A stretch of 64,000 bases of DNA from CAZVLE01 sp964627855 (GTDB taxonomy: Bacteria; Bacillota; Dethiobacteria; DTU022), in the NCBI GenBank assembly GCA_964627855.1, contig CAZVLE010000047.1:35082-99081 (forward strand), given 5' to 3'. A program made the translations under genes and the position numbers. Of this stretch, positions 42,774 through 53,327 are shown piece by piece. The notes beneath the pieces are model-generated. The model searched no databases, was not told the DNA's origin, and saw only the letters and a program-made list of their open reading frames with translations. Every line of letters begins with the position of its first letter. Positions within the stretch are counted from its first letter, which is position 1.

Positions 42774-44486
42774 TTAATCGATATCCGGGCTATCGTTTTT
42801 GCCGTTGGATGGAACATCGATGATAATTGGCATAATCATCGGTCTGCGTCCTGTCTGCTCGTAAAAGAATGAAGATGCTGAGTCTCTGACAATTGATTTT
42901 ATTTTGTTCCACTCCTGAAGTTTTTCTCCTTTAATCTTTTCAACCGTTTTTAAGAGTTCTTTCCTGGCTTCTTCAAGCAAGTCAACTGATTCCCTGACAT
43001 AGACGAATCCACGGGTGATTATTTCCGGTCCTGCCAGGATCCTGCTCTTAACTGGATCCAAAGCCAACACTATGATTACTATGCCGTCTTCAGACAATAT
43101 CTGCCTGTCTCTGATTACGACTTCACCTACATCACCAACACCGAAACCATCAACGAGAACCCTGCCGGCTGAAACTGAGCCGGCTATTCGTCCCCGCCCG
43201 TCCTTAAACTCCATTAAATGTCCCGGTTTTGTCAGAAATACATTCTCTGCAGCTATACCGAGCTTTTGTGCTATCTTCGAACAATAGGCTTGCTGCCTGT
43301 ACTCGCCGTGCACGGGAATTAAATAGCGGGGGCGCAGAAGGTTTAACATTAATTTTATTTCCTCTTCACTGCCATGCCCCGATACATGAACACCGGAAAT
43401 TGGGCCGTATATAACATCTGCCCCCAGTTGGAAAAGGTTATTAATCGTGCGTGAAACCAGTTTCTCATTGCCTGGGATTGGATTCGCGGCTATGATCACC
43501 GTATCGCCCGCTAAAATACCAACCTGCCGGTGCTCAGACTGAGAGATCCTGGTCAGTGCCGACATTGGCTCTCCCTGGCTGCCCGTGGTTATCAAAACTA
43601 ATTTTTGCTGATCGATTTCCTGGATTTTATCAAGGTCGACAATTAAACTTTCCGGTATGTTCAGGTAACCAAGCTTCGTGGAAATGTCAACCGAGTTGAC
43701 AATACTGCGACCGACTATAGCAATTTTTCGATCGTAGCGAATAGCCGCATCAACAACTTGCTGGATGCGATGAATATTTGAAGCAAATGTTGCAAGAATA
43801 ATTCTCCGCTGTGAAAGGCGGAATATTTCATTGATACTCTCGCCAACTTCTTTTTCAGAAAGGGTATAACCAGGTCGATCTGCGTTGGTGGAATCAATTA
43901 ATGCGGCGACAACACCATTTCGGCCCAGCTCAGCAAGTTTGTAATAATCTGTAGTTCTACCGTCAACCGGTGTTTGATCAAACTTGAAATCACTGGTATA
44001 AACTATTTTGCCTTCAGGCGTGTCGACGGCAATCCCAACTGAATCTGGGATGCTGTGATTAGTGCGGAAAAAATCTAAACTAAAGTTTTCTGAAAGCACT
44101 AAAGTTTGGTCGGGATTTAACTCATGCAGCTTGACTTCTACGGCGGGATGCTCCATCATTTTAGCTTCGAGCAATCCCAGGGTAAGGCGCGTGCCGTAAA
44201 CAGGCGCATCGAGCTCCTCAAGCAAATATGGTAGGGCCCCGATATGGTCTTCATGGCCGTGTGTCAGGATGATACCGAGAATGGTTAGTTTGTTTTCTAT
44301 AACATAAGTTATATCAGGAATGACTATATCAACCCCGAGCATCGCTTCATCAGGAAATTTAAGGCCCACGTCCATAATAATACATTCGCGTCCGTATTGA
44401 AGGACAAACATATTTTTACCAATTTCACCAACACCGCCTAGCGGTATTAGCTTCAAAACATTATTCTTTCTATTTTTTCTGGACAA
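42774..44486 (-). CDS. rnj: Ribonuclease J
   Basis: Metallo-beta-lactamase/beta-CASP RNase with 5'-3' exo- and endonuclease activity. The zinc motif is THGHEDHIGALPY; other blocks are FFRTNHSIPDSVG, TSDFKFD and VHVSGHGSEEE. TTG 44486 follows the strong RBS AGGAGG and gives about 570 residues; the longer frame from 44522 overlaps dut and has no RBS. Only one RNase J is present in the window. Confidence 0.94.
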   Translation of the reverse strand: MSRKNRKNNVLKLIPLGGVGEIGKNMFVLQYGRECIIMDVGLKFPDEAMLGVDIVIPDITYVIENKLTILGIILTHGHEDHIGALPYLLEELDAPVYGTRLTLGLLEAKMMEHPAVEVKLHELNPDQTLVLSENFSLDFFRTNHSIPDSVGIAVDTPEGKIVYTSDFKFDQTPVDGRTTDYYKLAELGRNGVVAALIDSTNADRPGYTLSEKEVGESINEIFRLSQRRIILATFASNIHRIQQVVDAAIRYDRKIAIVGRSIVNSVDISTKLGYLNIPESLIVDLDKIQEIDQQKLVLITTGSQGEPMSALTRISQSEHRQVGILAGDTVIIAANPIPGNEKLVSRTINNLFQLGADVIYGPISGVHVSGHGSEEEIKLMLNLLRPRYLIPVHGEYRQQAYCSKIAQKLGIAAENVFLTKPGHLMEFKDGRGRIAGSVSAGRVLVDGFGVGDVGEVVIRDRQILSEDGIVIIVLALDPVKSRILAGPEIITRGFVYVRESVDLLEEARKELLKTVEKIKGEKLQEWNKIKSIVRDSASSFFYEQTGRRPMIMPIIIDVPSNGKNDSPDID

Positions 44487-44496
44487 GCTATACCTC

Positions 44497-44949
44497 CTAT
44501 CCGGTATGTCCGAAACCGCCACTACTGCGATCAGTCGGCGGTAATTTTTCTATTTCCTCCAGGACTGCCCTGGCAACCGGGCACAAAACCATCTGGGCAA
44601 TGCGCTGGTTACGCTTAACCACAAAATTACCCTGACCCAGGTTGATAAGAATTACCTTGATCTCTCCACGGTAATCAGAATCAATCGTTCCCGGTGTATT
44701 AAGGATACCAATGCCTTCTTTGACGGCCAGCCCACTGCGAGGTCTGATCTGAAGTTCAAAGCCCGGAGGTACTGCTGCTATTAACCCCGTTGGGATCAAC
44801 GCCACTTTACCAGGCTTGATAGTCAGAGGATCTTTTACCGCAGCAAATAGATCCATTCCTGAAGATCCCTCTGTCATGTAAGCCGGAAGAGGAATGTCCC
44901 CGCTATCTTCTGTTTTCATAACCTGTACTTTTATTTCCGTGAATCCCAT
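44497..44949 (-). CDS. dut: dUTP diphosphatase
   Basis: Trimeric dUTPase of about 150 residues that keeps uracil out of DNA. Family motifs: GSSGMDLFA, RPRSGLAVKEG, NTPGTIDSDYRGEI, IAQMVLCP and the C-terminal RSSGGFGHTG. ATG 44949 follows GGAAG; the TTG codon just upstream is in frame. It lies between pnp and rnj. Confidence 0.95.
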   Translation of the reverse strand: MGFTEIKVQVMKTEDSGDIPLPAYMTEGSSGMDLFAAVKDPLTIKPGKVALIPTGLIAAVPPGFELQIRPRSGLAVKEGIGILNTPGTIDSDYRGEIKVILINLGQGNFVVKRNQRIAQMVLCPVARAVLEEIEKLPPTDRSSGGFGHTG

Positions 44950-45012
44950 CAAGAATCTTCCATTCAGCTTGTTCTTCTTATTAAGCCCTTAGCCTGCTAG
45001 AAAATCAGCTTA

Positions 45013-47160
45013 TCATCGCCGATTGTCATTGCGCCGTGCCCTGTTCCTGTCGCTTCCTCCTCCGTCCCTGCTTACACCACCTGGTGGTTTAGGTAGCAGG
45101 GCTTTACGGGAAAGGTTTATACGCCCCTTATCGTCGATATCGAGTACTTTTACCTCGATTTCATCGCCCAGGTTGGCGATATCTTCAGTTTTTTCAACCC
45201 GGTTATGGTCAAGGTGAGAAATATGCAACAGTCCTTCTTTACCGGGTAAAACTTCAACAAAAGCTCCGTAACGTTCTACTCTCGTGACCTTTCCGGTATA
45301 AACTTCGCCCGGTTCAACCTCCCTGACCAGGGCTTCGATCATCTCTTTAGCTTTTTTGCCCCCTTCAGGATCAACGGCGGCAATAAAGACCCGGCCATCG
45401 GGTTCAATATCAATCCCCACACCGGTCTCGTCAATGATCTTGTTAATCATCCTGCCGCCAGGGCCGATAACGTCCCTGATTTTATCGATGGCAATCTGCA
45501 TTTTGATCATTCGGGGTGCATTGGGTGAAAGCTCAGGCCTTGGCTTGTCCATTGTTTCATTCATGATCTTCAGGATGTGCCTGTAACCTGTGTCGGCACG
45601 ATCCAGCGCCTCTTCAAGAATCGCTCCCGCTATACCTTTAATTTTAATATCCATTTGCAGGGCGGTAATGCCATCCTCAGTTCCCGCTACTTTGAAGTCC
45701 ATGTCGCCAAGAAAATCTTCGACACCCTGAATATCGGAAAGAATCACAACTTTTTCGGCTTCCTTGATCAAACCCATGGCTATACCGGCAACAGCCTTCT
45801 TGACAGGAATGCCGGTATCCATCATTGCCAGTGATCCCGAACAGACACTGGCCATAGAAGTTGAACCGTTTGATTCAAGCACTTCCGATACAAGTCTGAT
45901 TGTATAGGGAAACTCATCCTCGGATGGAATAACGGGTTCAAGGGCTCTTTCTGCGAGGGCACCATGTCCTATTTCTCTTCGTCCCGGGCCACGCATAAAA
46001 CCGGTTTCTCCAACGCTGTAAGGGGGAAAATTATAGTGGTGCATGAAACGTTTCGACTCTTCCAGACCTAAGCCATCAAGCATCTGCATGTCACGCAAGG
46101 CAGACAGAGTACAAACATTCAAAACCTGGGTTTGACCACGTGTAAATATAGCCGAACCATGCGTCCTTGGTAATATTGATACTTCACAGCCGATCGGTCT
46201 GATCTCCTTTGCGCTTCGGCCGTCGGCACGCTTGTCATCCTCAATAATCATCTTGCGCAGAGTTTCCTTGAGGACTTTTTCAAAAATTTTCAGGATTTCG
46301 TTTTCATCCTCGGGGTAATCAATCAAATATTTTTCGAGAATATCTTTCTTCACGGATGCAAGCCTGTCTTCACGTTCTTTCTTGTCAGCAATTTGCAGGG
46401 CTTCAGTTATCCCTTCCTGAATAGATGGTGCAGCCTTTTCTTCCAGATCCAGCGGCAGCTCCTGTGTTGTAACTATCATTTTATCCTGGCCATGATCTCT
46501 GACCATTTGTTCCTGCAGATCGATGATCGCCTTAATAACTTCGTGGCCTGCTTCGATACACTGCAGAACATCTTCTTTGCTGACCTCATCGGCTCCGGCC
46601 TCAACCATCATGACAGCCTCTTTTGTTCCGGCCAGCATCAGGTGAAGGCTGCTTTGCTTGATTTGTTCCTGGTCGGGATTAATCACCGGTCTGCCGTCGA
46701 TCAACCCGACAATTACAGCAGCGACAGGACCATCAAAAGGAATTTTTGAGATGGAAAGTGCTGCGGAGGCGCCGATAATGGAAAGGGTTTCAGGCGGGCA
46801 GTCCTGATCCATTGAAAGGATTGTTGAAACGATATGGACTGAATTGTGAAATCCCTTCGGAAAAAGGGGGCGTAATGACCTGTCGGTTAGGCGACAACCA
46901 AGGATTGCTCTTTCCGTCGGTCGCCCCTCTCTCTTGATAAAGCCGCCGGGAATTCTTCCTACAGCGTACAAACGTTCTTCATAATCTACGGTCATGGGGA
47001 AAAAATCAATGCCTTCCCGCGGTTCATCAGAGACAGTAGCTGTCACTAGGACCATAGTATCTCCATAACGCAACAAAACAGCGCCACTTGCCTGTTTTGC
47101 TAATCTACCTGTTTCCATGTTCAGGGTTCTGCCTTGCAAATTCATGTCATAGGATTGCAT
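45013..47160 (-). CDS. pnp: Polynucleotide phosphorylase
   Basis: Phosphorolytic 3'-5' exoribonuclease of 715 residues. It has two RNase PH domains ([27 protein letters not shown]), a KH domain ([16 protein letters not shown]) and an S1 domain ([27 protein letters not shown], kept below full length here). The tail is basic. It follows rpsO, the conserved order. Confidence 0.96.
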   Translation of the reverse strand: MQSYDMNLQGRTLNMETGRLAKQASGAVLLRYGDTMVLVTATVSDEPREGIDFFPMTVDYEERLYAVGRIPGGFIKREGRPTERAILGCRLTDRSLRPLFPKGFHNSVHIVSTILSMDQDCPPETLSIIGASAALSISKIPFDGPVAAVIVGLIDGRPVINPDQEQIKQSSLHLMLAGTKEAVMMVEAGADEVSKEDVLQCIEAGHEVIKAIIDLQEQMVRDHGQDKMIVTTQELPLDLEEKAAPSIQEGITEALQIADKKEREDRLASVKKDILEKYLIDYPEDENEILKIFEKVLKETLRKMIIEDDKRADGRSAKEIRPIGCEVSILPRTHGSAIFTRGQTQVLNVCTLSALRDMQMLDGLGLEESKRFMHHYNFPPYSVGETGFMRGPGRREIGHGALAERALEPVIPSEDEFPYTIRLVSEVLESNGSTSMASVCSGSLAMMDTGIPVKKAVAGIAMGLIKEAEKVVILSDIQGVEDFLGDMDFKVAGTEDGITALQMDIKIKGIAGAILEEALDRADTGYRHILKIMNETMDKPRPELSPNAPRMIKMQIAIDKIRDVIGPGGRMINKIIDETGVGIDIEPDGRVFIAAVDPEGGKKAKEMIEALVREVEPGEVYTGKVTRVERYGAFVEVLPGKEGLLHISHLDHNRVEKTEDIANLGDEIEVKVLDIDDKGRINLSRKALLPKPPGGVSRDGGGSDRNRARRNDNRR

Positions 47161-47202
47161 AAACCAATTACTCCTCTCAAATGCTCATGTTAATCTAACC
47201 AT

Positions 47203-47228
47203 AAACACGGGGGCAAGCCCCCGTGTTT
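47203..47228 (-). terminator. Hairpin terminator after rpsO
   Basis: AAACACGGGGG and CCCCCGTGTTT pair perfectly (11 bp) with a 4-nt loop. The T run on the minus strand is short, so partial read-through into pnp is likely. Confidence 0.7.
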
Positions 47229-47241
47229 AATCTGCCTTGTT

Positions 47242-47508
47242 TTATTTTCTCAGGCCCAGTTTACTCAAAATGGCCTGATAACGTTCAGGCGAGCGATCTC
47301 GCAGGTAATTTAATAAACCCCTTCGCCGGCCGACCATTTTTAAAAGACCGCGTTGCGAGTGATGATCCTTTTTGTGAATTTTCAGATGTTCGGTAAGGTA
47401 ATTGATCCTTTCTGTTAGCAATGCAATCTGCACTTCAGGTGAGCCTGTGTCACCTTCATGCCTTTTGTGAAGATCAATTATCTCAAGCTTACGTTCTTGA
47501 TTCAACAT
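47242..47508 (-). CDS. rpsO: Ribosomal protein uS15
   Basis: The 88-residue S15 binds 16S rRNA and organises the platform. Conserved [19 protein letters not shown] and [21 protein letters not shown]. It lies between ribF and pnp. Confidence 0.97.
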   Translation of the reverse strand: MLNQERKLEIIDLHKRHEGDTGSPEVQIALLTERINYLTEHLKIHKKDHHSQRGLLKMVGRRRGLLNYLRDRSPERYQAILSKLGLRK

Positions 47509-47591
47509 TAACTAAACTACCTCCCTTTTATTAAGCGCCGCAAGCCAAGAATAACGTCGGGATTATCGTTATACCTAGCCTCCGGTTCAAA

Positions 47592-48587
47592 CTATTGAGA
47601 TCTTAGCACAGAACAACCTGCTTGTAAAGAATAGCTATTACCTTTAATTTCCTGAAGGAAAGCCGGAACCAAAGCCTGACCCTGTTCAATATCCTTGCTG
47701 ATCTGTTCTTTAAGTCGGGCCGGATCAGAGAAGGTTCTGGTGTCGCGAAGTTTCTCTAAAAAGCAGAGTCTGATTTCATGTTGATAAAGGATTCCGTCAA
47801 AATTGATAATATGCGTTTCTACGGACGGCTCATACCTGGCAAAAGTGGGCCGGGAACCGACATTGGTTACCCCAAATTTATAGGCCTCCCCCACATTACC
47901 AACAGCGGTTAAATAAACCCCTTTGCCGGGCCAGAGCAGGTTTGGATTGGCAATAACATTTGCCGTCGGGTAAACCAGCTTTTTACCGATACCATAACCT
48001 CTGACAACTTTTCCCTGCCGATAGAAATAATAATTCAGGTAGCCGGAGGCCTCCCTGACCGCTCCAGACAATAGCAGCGATCTGATCAGGGAACTGCTTA
48101 CCTCCTTACCCCGATAACTGAGCAGTGGAATCACATCAACACTAAAGCCAAATTGCCTGCCCCAATAACACAGGGTATCTGCGCTTCCGGCACCCTGCCT
48201 GCCAAACTGGTAATTTCCGCCTATAAAAACCCCTCTAACCGAAAGTGTTTCTACTAAAATATCTTTTACAAACTGTTCCGGTGTAAACGAAGCGAACTGT
48301 TCTGTAAAGGGTTCAACAATCAAGTAATCAAGGCCTAGTTCTGACATTATCTCGGAACGGTCTGCGATATCAGTCAGCAGGCCCAGAGGTTTATCCTTGC
48401 CCAGGGCTATAACCGGATGGGGGTTTAAGATTAGAACGGCGCTGGAGCCATTAAGTCTCTTCGCCCTGTCGATAAGAGCTTTCAAGATTACCTGATGTCC
48501 ACGGTGCACTCCGTCAAAATTCCCCAGTGCAACAAATAAAGGCTTTTTTACTGCCGGCAGGCGGTTCGCACCATTGATTATTTGCAT
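47592..48587 (-). CDS. ribF: Bifunctional riboflavin kinase/FAD synthetase
   Basis: Makes FMN and then FAD. The N-terminal adenylyltransferase domain has GNFDGVHRGHQ and the C-terminal kinase domain has the PTANV and GKGVY elements. Length 331 residues. The ATG overlaps the truB stop region by one base, indicating coupling. Confidence 0.95.
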   Translation of the reverse strand: MQIINGANRLPAVKKPLFVALGNFDGVHRGHQVILKALIDRAKRLNGSSAVLILNPHPVIALGKDKPLGLLTDIADRSEIMSELGLDYLIVEPFTEQFASFTPEQFVKDILVETLSVRGVFIGGNYQFGRQGAGSADTLCYWGRQFGFSVDVIPLLSYRGKEVSSSLIRSLLLSGAVREASGYLNYYFYRQGKVVRGYGIGKKLVYPTANVIANPNLLWPGKGVYLTAVGNVGEAYKFGVTNVGSRPTFARYEPSVETHIINFDGILYQHEIRLCFLEKLRDTRTFSDPARLKEQISKDIEQGQALVPAFLQEIKGNSYSLQAGCSVLRSQ

Positions 48588-49510
48588 TAACTATCACCCA
48601 GGTATTTAATAGTTTTAAGACCTTTTCTGTTTTCCAACTCTGCCAGTCCGCCAAGGACTTTAAACCTTCCCTGCTGATCATAAATAGTAATCAACTTACT
48701 GTCAGACAGAGAGTTTAATAAGTCTTTATCATCAATGTCAACAACCTGTCCTTTTTTTAAAGCAGCTATTAGCGTATCTGGCAGCGTAATCCTCGGATAA
48801 TGCTGCAGGGCGCTATCGGTGTTGTGAAGGAATGGTTGGTAACTATTTGGGCCGGCGAGATCTGCTATTTCCTCAACTTTGTATGCACCCTCAATCGAAT
48901 AAGGACCGACTACAGTCCTGGTCAGATCTGAAAGGTGTGCACCACAGCCGATTGCTTTGCCGATATCAGCAGCAAGAGTGCGAATATAGGTTCCCTTTGA
49001 ACACCCTATTTCCAGCACCAGGTGAGGTTTATTTTGCAAGTTGAAATTTATTAATTTTATCCAGTAGATATGTGCCGTTCTGACCCTGGGGGGCACTTCT
49101 ACTCCCTGGCGGGTCCAATAGTAAAACGGTTTTCCTTTATGCTTAACAGCCGAGTAGAGTGGTGCTAGCTGCTCGATTTTTCCGGTAAATTTTTTGAGAA
49201 TAGCTTCGACATCTTCGGTATACAGAGACGGGATAGTTTTAGTTTGAATAATTTCCCCGGTGGCATCTTCAGTATCAGTCGTAATGCCGAGAACAATTCC
49301 CGCCCGATAAGTTTTAGGCAATTCCGTAATATACTCTGCAACTCGTGTTGCCTTTCCGAGGCAAATCGGTAAGACCCCTTCGGCCATTGGATCAAGGGTC
49401 CCTGAATGCCCTACCTTGATACCCGGAAAGATTTTTCTGATCATCTCAACTACCCTGTGCGAGGAAATGCCGGAAGGTTTATTGATAATGATAATTCCGT
49501 TCACTACCAT
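48587..49510 (-). CDS. truB: tRNA pseudouridine(55) synthase TruB
   Basis: Forms pseudouridine 55 in the T loop. The catalytic Asp is in GHSGTLDPMAEGVLPI; other motifs are YSAVKHKGKPFYYW and CSKGTYIRTLAADIG. The frame is open from TTG 49534, overlapping the nrnA stop; ATG 49510 gives the usual VVNGIIIINKPSG start. Confidence 0.94.
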   Translation of the reverse strand: MVVNGIIIINKPSGISSHRVVEMIRKIFPGIKVGHSGTLDPMAEGVLPICLGKATRVAEYITELPKTYRAGIVLGITTDTEDATGEIIQTKTIPSLYTEDVEAILKKFTGKIEQLAPLYSAVKHKGKPFYYWTRQGVEVPPRVRTAHIYWIKLINFNLQNKPHLVLEIGCSKGTYIRTLAADIGKAIGCGAHLSDLTRTVVGPYSIEGAYKVEEIADLAGPNSYQPFLHNTDSALQHYPRITLPDTLIAALKKGQVVDIDDKDLLNSLSDSKLITIYDQQGRFKVLGGLAELENRKGLKTIKYLGDS

Positions 49511-49530
49511 GCTCTCACTACCATCCTCCT

Positions 49531-50502
49531 TCAATCCGGCAAATCTCTGAGCATACTTATTGCTTCTCTCATCACTCGCTCTTTTACATTCTGAAAATCA
49601 CCTTTCAGGCGACACCCTGCAGCACGGGCATGACCACCACCATTAAGCTTTCCAGCTAAAACACTGACGTCTAGCGCCCTTGATCGAAAGCCCACCTTAA
49701 CTTCCGCATTGTTTTCAACATAAAAAAGGATGCCAAGCTCGATCCCCTCGATATTACGGGTATAATTGACAATACCGTCAAGATCGTCGCTGGAAGCTCC
49801 GCTGCGTTGCCTGATATCTTTGCTGAGAGTCATAACAGCGATCTTGCGACTTTCATATAATTCAAGCGTCGATAAGGCTATTTTAAGGATGATATAAAAG
49901 GGAAGAGGACGTTCGTCGAACATGATCTGGGACAGTGTTCCTGGACTTAACCCGAACTCCAGCAAGTGGGCGATAACCCTATGGGTCCTCGAGGTAGTGT
50001 TATCGTATTTGAAAGAACCTGTATCTGTTGCAATTGCCACATATAACGATCTTGCCACGCTTTCGTTTAAGTTATGGCCAAGATCCAAAAGTAAATGGTA
50101 AATAATTTCACCGGTTGCAGCAGCCTTTGCATCAACAAGATTAAGGGTTCCATATCCCTGGTTGGTTACATGGTGGTCAATATTAACAATCAACCTGCTA
50201 TTTAAAACTGCATCTTTAAAAATACCGAGCCTTTCAATATCACTGCTGTCTAGAATAATAACCGGAATATCAGGATTATCGATCAGAACTTCATTTTTGA
50301 CTGTCTCAGAGCCGGATAAAAAGTTATATTTTTGAGGAATGCGCCCGGGGGTAAAAAGAGTTACATCCTTACCCATCTCCCGCAAAACCTCGCCAAGGGC
50401 TAAAAGTGAACCAACACTATCACCATCAGGAAGCATATGAGAGATAAGGTAGAATGCCTTCTCTTGCTGGATTAACTCAATTATCTTCGCCCGTTCGCTC
50501 AT
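49531..50502 (-). CDS. nrnA: Bifunctional oligoribonuclease/PAP phosphatase NrnA
   Basis: DHH-DHHA1 phosphoesterase of 323 residues that degrades nanoRNA and 3'-phosphoadenosine 5'-phosphate. Motifs: SHMLPDGDSVGS, VNIDHHVTN and the DHHA1 GGGHARAAGC. ATG 50502 overlaps the rbfA 3' end. Confidence 0.94.
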   Translation of the reverse strand: MSERAKIIELIQQEKAFYLISHMLPDGDSVGSLLALGEVLREMGKDVTLFTPGRIPQKYNFLSGSETVKNEVLIDNPDIPVIILDSSDIERLGIFKDAVLNSRLIVNIDHHVTNQGYGTLNLVDAKAAATGEIIYHLLLDLGHNLNESVARSLYVAIATDTGSFKYDNTTSRTHRVIAHLLEFGLSPGTLSQIMFDERPLPFYIILKIALSTLELYESRKIAVMTLSKDIRQRSGASSDDLDGIVNYTRNIEGIELGILFYVENNAEVKVGFRSRALDVSVLAGKLNGGGHARAAGCRLKGDFQNVKERVMREAISMLRDLPD

Positions 50503-50860
50503 TATTATCTATCTCTTCTTTTTTCAATGATTTGATTACATCTTCAATATGGGCACCGTATTCGATCGATTTATCCAGGAAGAAGTTAATTTCTGGAGTA
50601 TAGCGTAACCTTACTCTCCGGCCAACTTCACTACGTATAAACCCTGTAGCCCTGATCAGGGTTTGCAATGTTTCATCTTTTTCCGTTTCGCTGCCGTAGA
50701 TACTGACGTAAATTGAGGCATAACGCAAATCTTTGGTTAACTTAACTTCGGTAACACTGGTTATACCGGCAACCCGGGGGTCCTTAATATCCGAGTTGAT
50801 AATAGAGCTCACATCTTTTTTTATTTGTTCGGCTACTCTGCGTACCCTGTTTTCCGACAT
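50477..50860 (-). CDS. rbfA: 30S ribosome-binding factor RbfA
   Basis: KH-like 30S maturation factor of 127 residues: NRVRRVAEQIKKDVSSII and KDLRYASIYVSIYG. ATG after AGGAGG. It overlaps nrnA by 26 bp in the nusA-infB operon. Confidence 0.94.
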   Translation of the reverse strand: MSENRVRRVAEQIKKDVSSIINSDIKDPRVAGITSVTEVKLTKDLRYASIYVSIYGSETEKDETLQTLIRATGFIRSEVGRRVRLRYTPEINFFLDKSIEYGAHIEDVIKSLKKEEIDNNERTGEDN

Positions 50861-50910
50861 TTTATGAACCTCCTATGGCCCACCCAGTCGGTTATTTCCT
50901 CTTAACCACT

Positions 50911-53007
50911 TTAACGGGCCACCTGTTCCATCATATAAGCTTCGATAATATCTCCCTCATGAAGATCATTGAAGTTTTCCAGGAGTATTCCACATTCAAA
51001 CCCTGTCAATACTTCCCTGACATCATCTTTAAAACGTTTCAGGGAATCTATCCGGCCATTATCAAGGATTACTGTGCCATCTCTGATTACCCTGACCAAG
51101 GCATTGCGAGTCATTTTACCTTCCAGCACGTATGAGCCGGCAATATTGCCCAGACGTGACACCTTGAATAGCTGTCTTACTTCTGCCTGCCCCAGGATAA
51201 CCTCTTTCATCACCGGTTTAAGCAACCCGGTGACAGCAGCCTTAATATCTTCAATTATCTCGTATATGATCCTGTAAAGCCTTATATCAACCCGATCCTG
51301 CTCGGCAAGTTTGCGGGCATTACTATCAGGTCGAACATTAAAGCCTATTACAATGGCATTTGACGCTGAAGCAAGCATGACATCAGATTCATTTATAGCG
51401 CCAACACCGGTATGAATAATTTTGATCTGGACTTCCTCAAGGCTTAACTTGAATAAAGCATCCTGTAGAGCTTCAACAGAGCCGTGCACATCAGCTTTAA
51501 GAATCAGGTTGAGATCTTTGACTTCACCTTCCTGGATCTGCTTAAACAGGTCATCAAGGGTAACACGCTGTATTCTTCTGCTCGCTTCTTTGATCTTTGT
51601 AGCCCTTTTCTCGGCAACCTGTCTGGCTATACGATCATCGCTGACAACCTGAAAAAGATCTCCGGCCATGGGAACATCATTCAGGCCAAGTAGTTCTACA
51701 GGAGTTGACGGTCCTGCTTCCTCTATTCTCTCTCCACGGTCATTGATCATAGCCCTAACTTTGCCGGCTGTCGAACCGCAGATTACCGAATCACCCACTC
51801 GCAATGTACCATCCTGAACCAGGATGGTGGCAACCGGACCACGACCCTTGTCCAGTTTTGCTTCAATTACGGAACCGCGTCCGTAACGGTCCGGGCTTGC
51901 TTTTAACTCACCAACTTCAGCTAGGAGCAGAATCATTTCCAAAAGTTCTTCAATACCGTCGCCTTTGATGGCGCTTACAGGCACAAAGATAGTGTCACCG
52001 CCCCATTCCTCAGATACCAGGCCTTGTTCAGAAAGCTGTTGCTTGACACGATCCGGATTGGCATCTGGTTTGTCAATTTTGTTAATAGCGACAAGGATCG
52101 GAACCTGGGCGGCCTTGGCATGGTTAATTGCTTCGACAGTCTGGGGCATAACACCATCATCTGCAGCAACCACCAGAATAGCAATGTCTGTAACCTGTGC
52201 ACCACGTGCCCGCATTGCAGTAAATGCTTCATGGCCCGGTGTATCCAGAAAGACTATTTTTTTATCATTTACATCAACCTGGTAAGCCCCAATATGCTGG
52301 GTTATTCCACCAAATTCACCGTCGCAGACTTTAGCATTTCTAATTGTATCCAGTAGCGAAGTTTTACCGTGATCGACATGGCCTAGCACGGTGACAACGG
52401 GTTTGCGTAATATCTCTGTTTTATCGACATCATCCTTTAAGGCCAGCAATTCTTCTTCAAAAGGATCCTCTATATACTCAATATCATATCCATATTCTTC
52501 TGACAGCAATTCAACATCATCAGGCGTCAGGGGTTGGTTAATATTGGCCATTACGCCCATTTCCATCAGGTAGGTGATCATCTGGGCTGGTTCCGCCTGA
52601 AAATGGCCCGCAAGTTCAGCGATAGTAACCTGACCTTCAAGCCTCAATTTAGGTCTTTGCGCTTTTAAAGCCGCAGCTCTCTTATCTTCCTGTATTGCTT
52701 TGCGCTCCTTGCGACCGGGGGCTGCTTTTTCTTCGATCTTATTTCTATCTTTTTTCTTTGTAGTTGTAGTTTTTGTGGCAACTTCAGCTTGATCGATTGG
52801 CTTTTTAGCTGCCTCTTTCTCCGGTTCCCTGGGTGGCTTCCCTCCCGCCTGACCGGTTAAAATTGCCATTACTCTTTTTGCCTCATCGTCAGTTAAAGTG
52901 CTCATATGGTTATTAACGCTAATATCCATACTTTCCATAACCTCAATGAGCTTTTTGCTGGTTGTTCCCAGCTCTTTTGCCAGTTCGTAAACTCTTACCT
53001 TGCTCAT
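50911..53007 (-). CDS. infB: Translation initiation factor IF-2
   Basis: GTPase of 698 residues that brings initiator tRNA to the ribosome. A short N-terminal region has a Lys/Glu-rich linker (about residues 55-100). The G domain has [30 protein letters not shown] and NKIDKP, and domains II-IV follow. It directly follows rnpM; the ylxQ gene often found between them is absent. Confidence 0.97.
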   Translation of the reverse strand: MSKVRVYELAKELGTTSKKLIEVMESMDISVNNHMSTLTDDEAKRVMAILTGQAGGKPPREPEKEAAKKPIDQAEVATKTTTTKKKDRNKIEEKAAPGRKERKAIQEDKRAAALKAQRPKLRLEGQVTIAELAGHFQAEPAQMITYLMEMGVMANINQPLTPDDVELLSEEYGYDIEYIEDPFEEELLALKDDVDKTEILRKPVVTVLGHVDHGKTSLLDTIRNAKVCDGEFGGITQHIGAYQVDVNDKKIVFLDTPGHEAFTAMRARGAQVTDIAILVVAADDGVMPQTVEAINHAKAAQVPILVAINKIDKPDANPDRVKQQLSEQGLVSEEWGGDTIFVPVSAIKGDGIEELLEMILLLAEVGELKASPDRYGRGSVIEAKLDKGRGPVATILVQDGTLRVGDSVICGSTAGKVRAMINDRGERIEEAGPSTPVELLGLNDVPMAGDLFQVVSDDRIARQVAEKRATKIKEASRRIQRVTLDDLFKQIQEGEVKDLNLILKADVHGSVEALQDALFKLSLEEVQIKIIHTGVGAINESDVMLASASNAIVIGFNVRPDSNARKLAEQDRVDIRLYRIIYEIIEDIKAAVTGLLKPVMKEVILGQAEVRQLFKVSRLGNIAGSYVLEGKMTRNALVRVIRDGTVILDNGRIDSLKRFKDDVREVLTGFECGILLENFNDLHEGDIIEAYMMEQVAR

Positions 53008-53042
53008 TTACTACACCTCCATAAGGAAAACCCTCCCTATTA

Positions 53043-53327
53043 TTATCTATCCTCTGCAAAATTTTCCGCAAGCAAAACGGAAACCTGTTCAATTAACTCC
53101 GGCGACACCTTTATTTGCAGGTGTTTTTCCAGTCTTTTCCCTTTTACAGCACTTTTAAGACAGCCCTGCGACGGACAGATGTAAGCTCCCCTTCCTGGTT
53201 TCTTTCCGGTCAGATCAAGCGCTGTCTCTCCATCAGGGGTTCTTACAATTCTGACCAATTCTTTTTTGGGCTTTCTTTCCTGGCAACCTACACAGATGCG
53301 TAAGGGTATTTTACGCTTTCTGTTCAT
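53043..53327 (-). CDS. rnpM: RnpM/YlxR family RNA-binding protein
   Basis: The 94-residue YlxR fold includes RICVGCQERKPKKELVRIVR and GRGAYICPSQGCLKSAVKGK. In Bacillus the protein binds and modulates RNase P RNA. ATG 53327 lies within the nusA 3' end; longer upstream frame is a shadow. Confidence 0.92.
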   Translation of the reverse strand: MNRKRKIPLRICVGCQERKPKKELVRIVRTPDGETALDLTGKKPGRGAYICPSQGCLKSAVKGKRLEKHLQIKVSPELIEQVSVLLAENFAEDR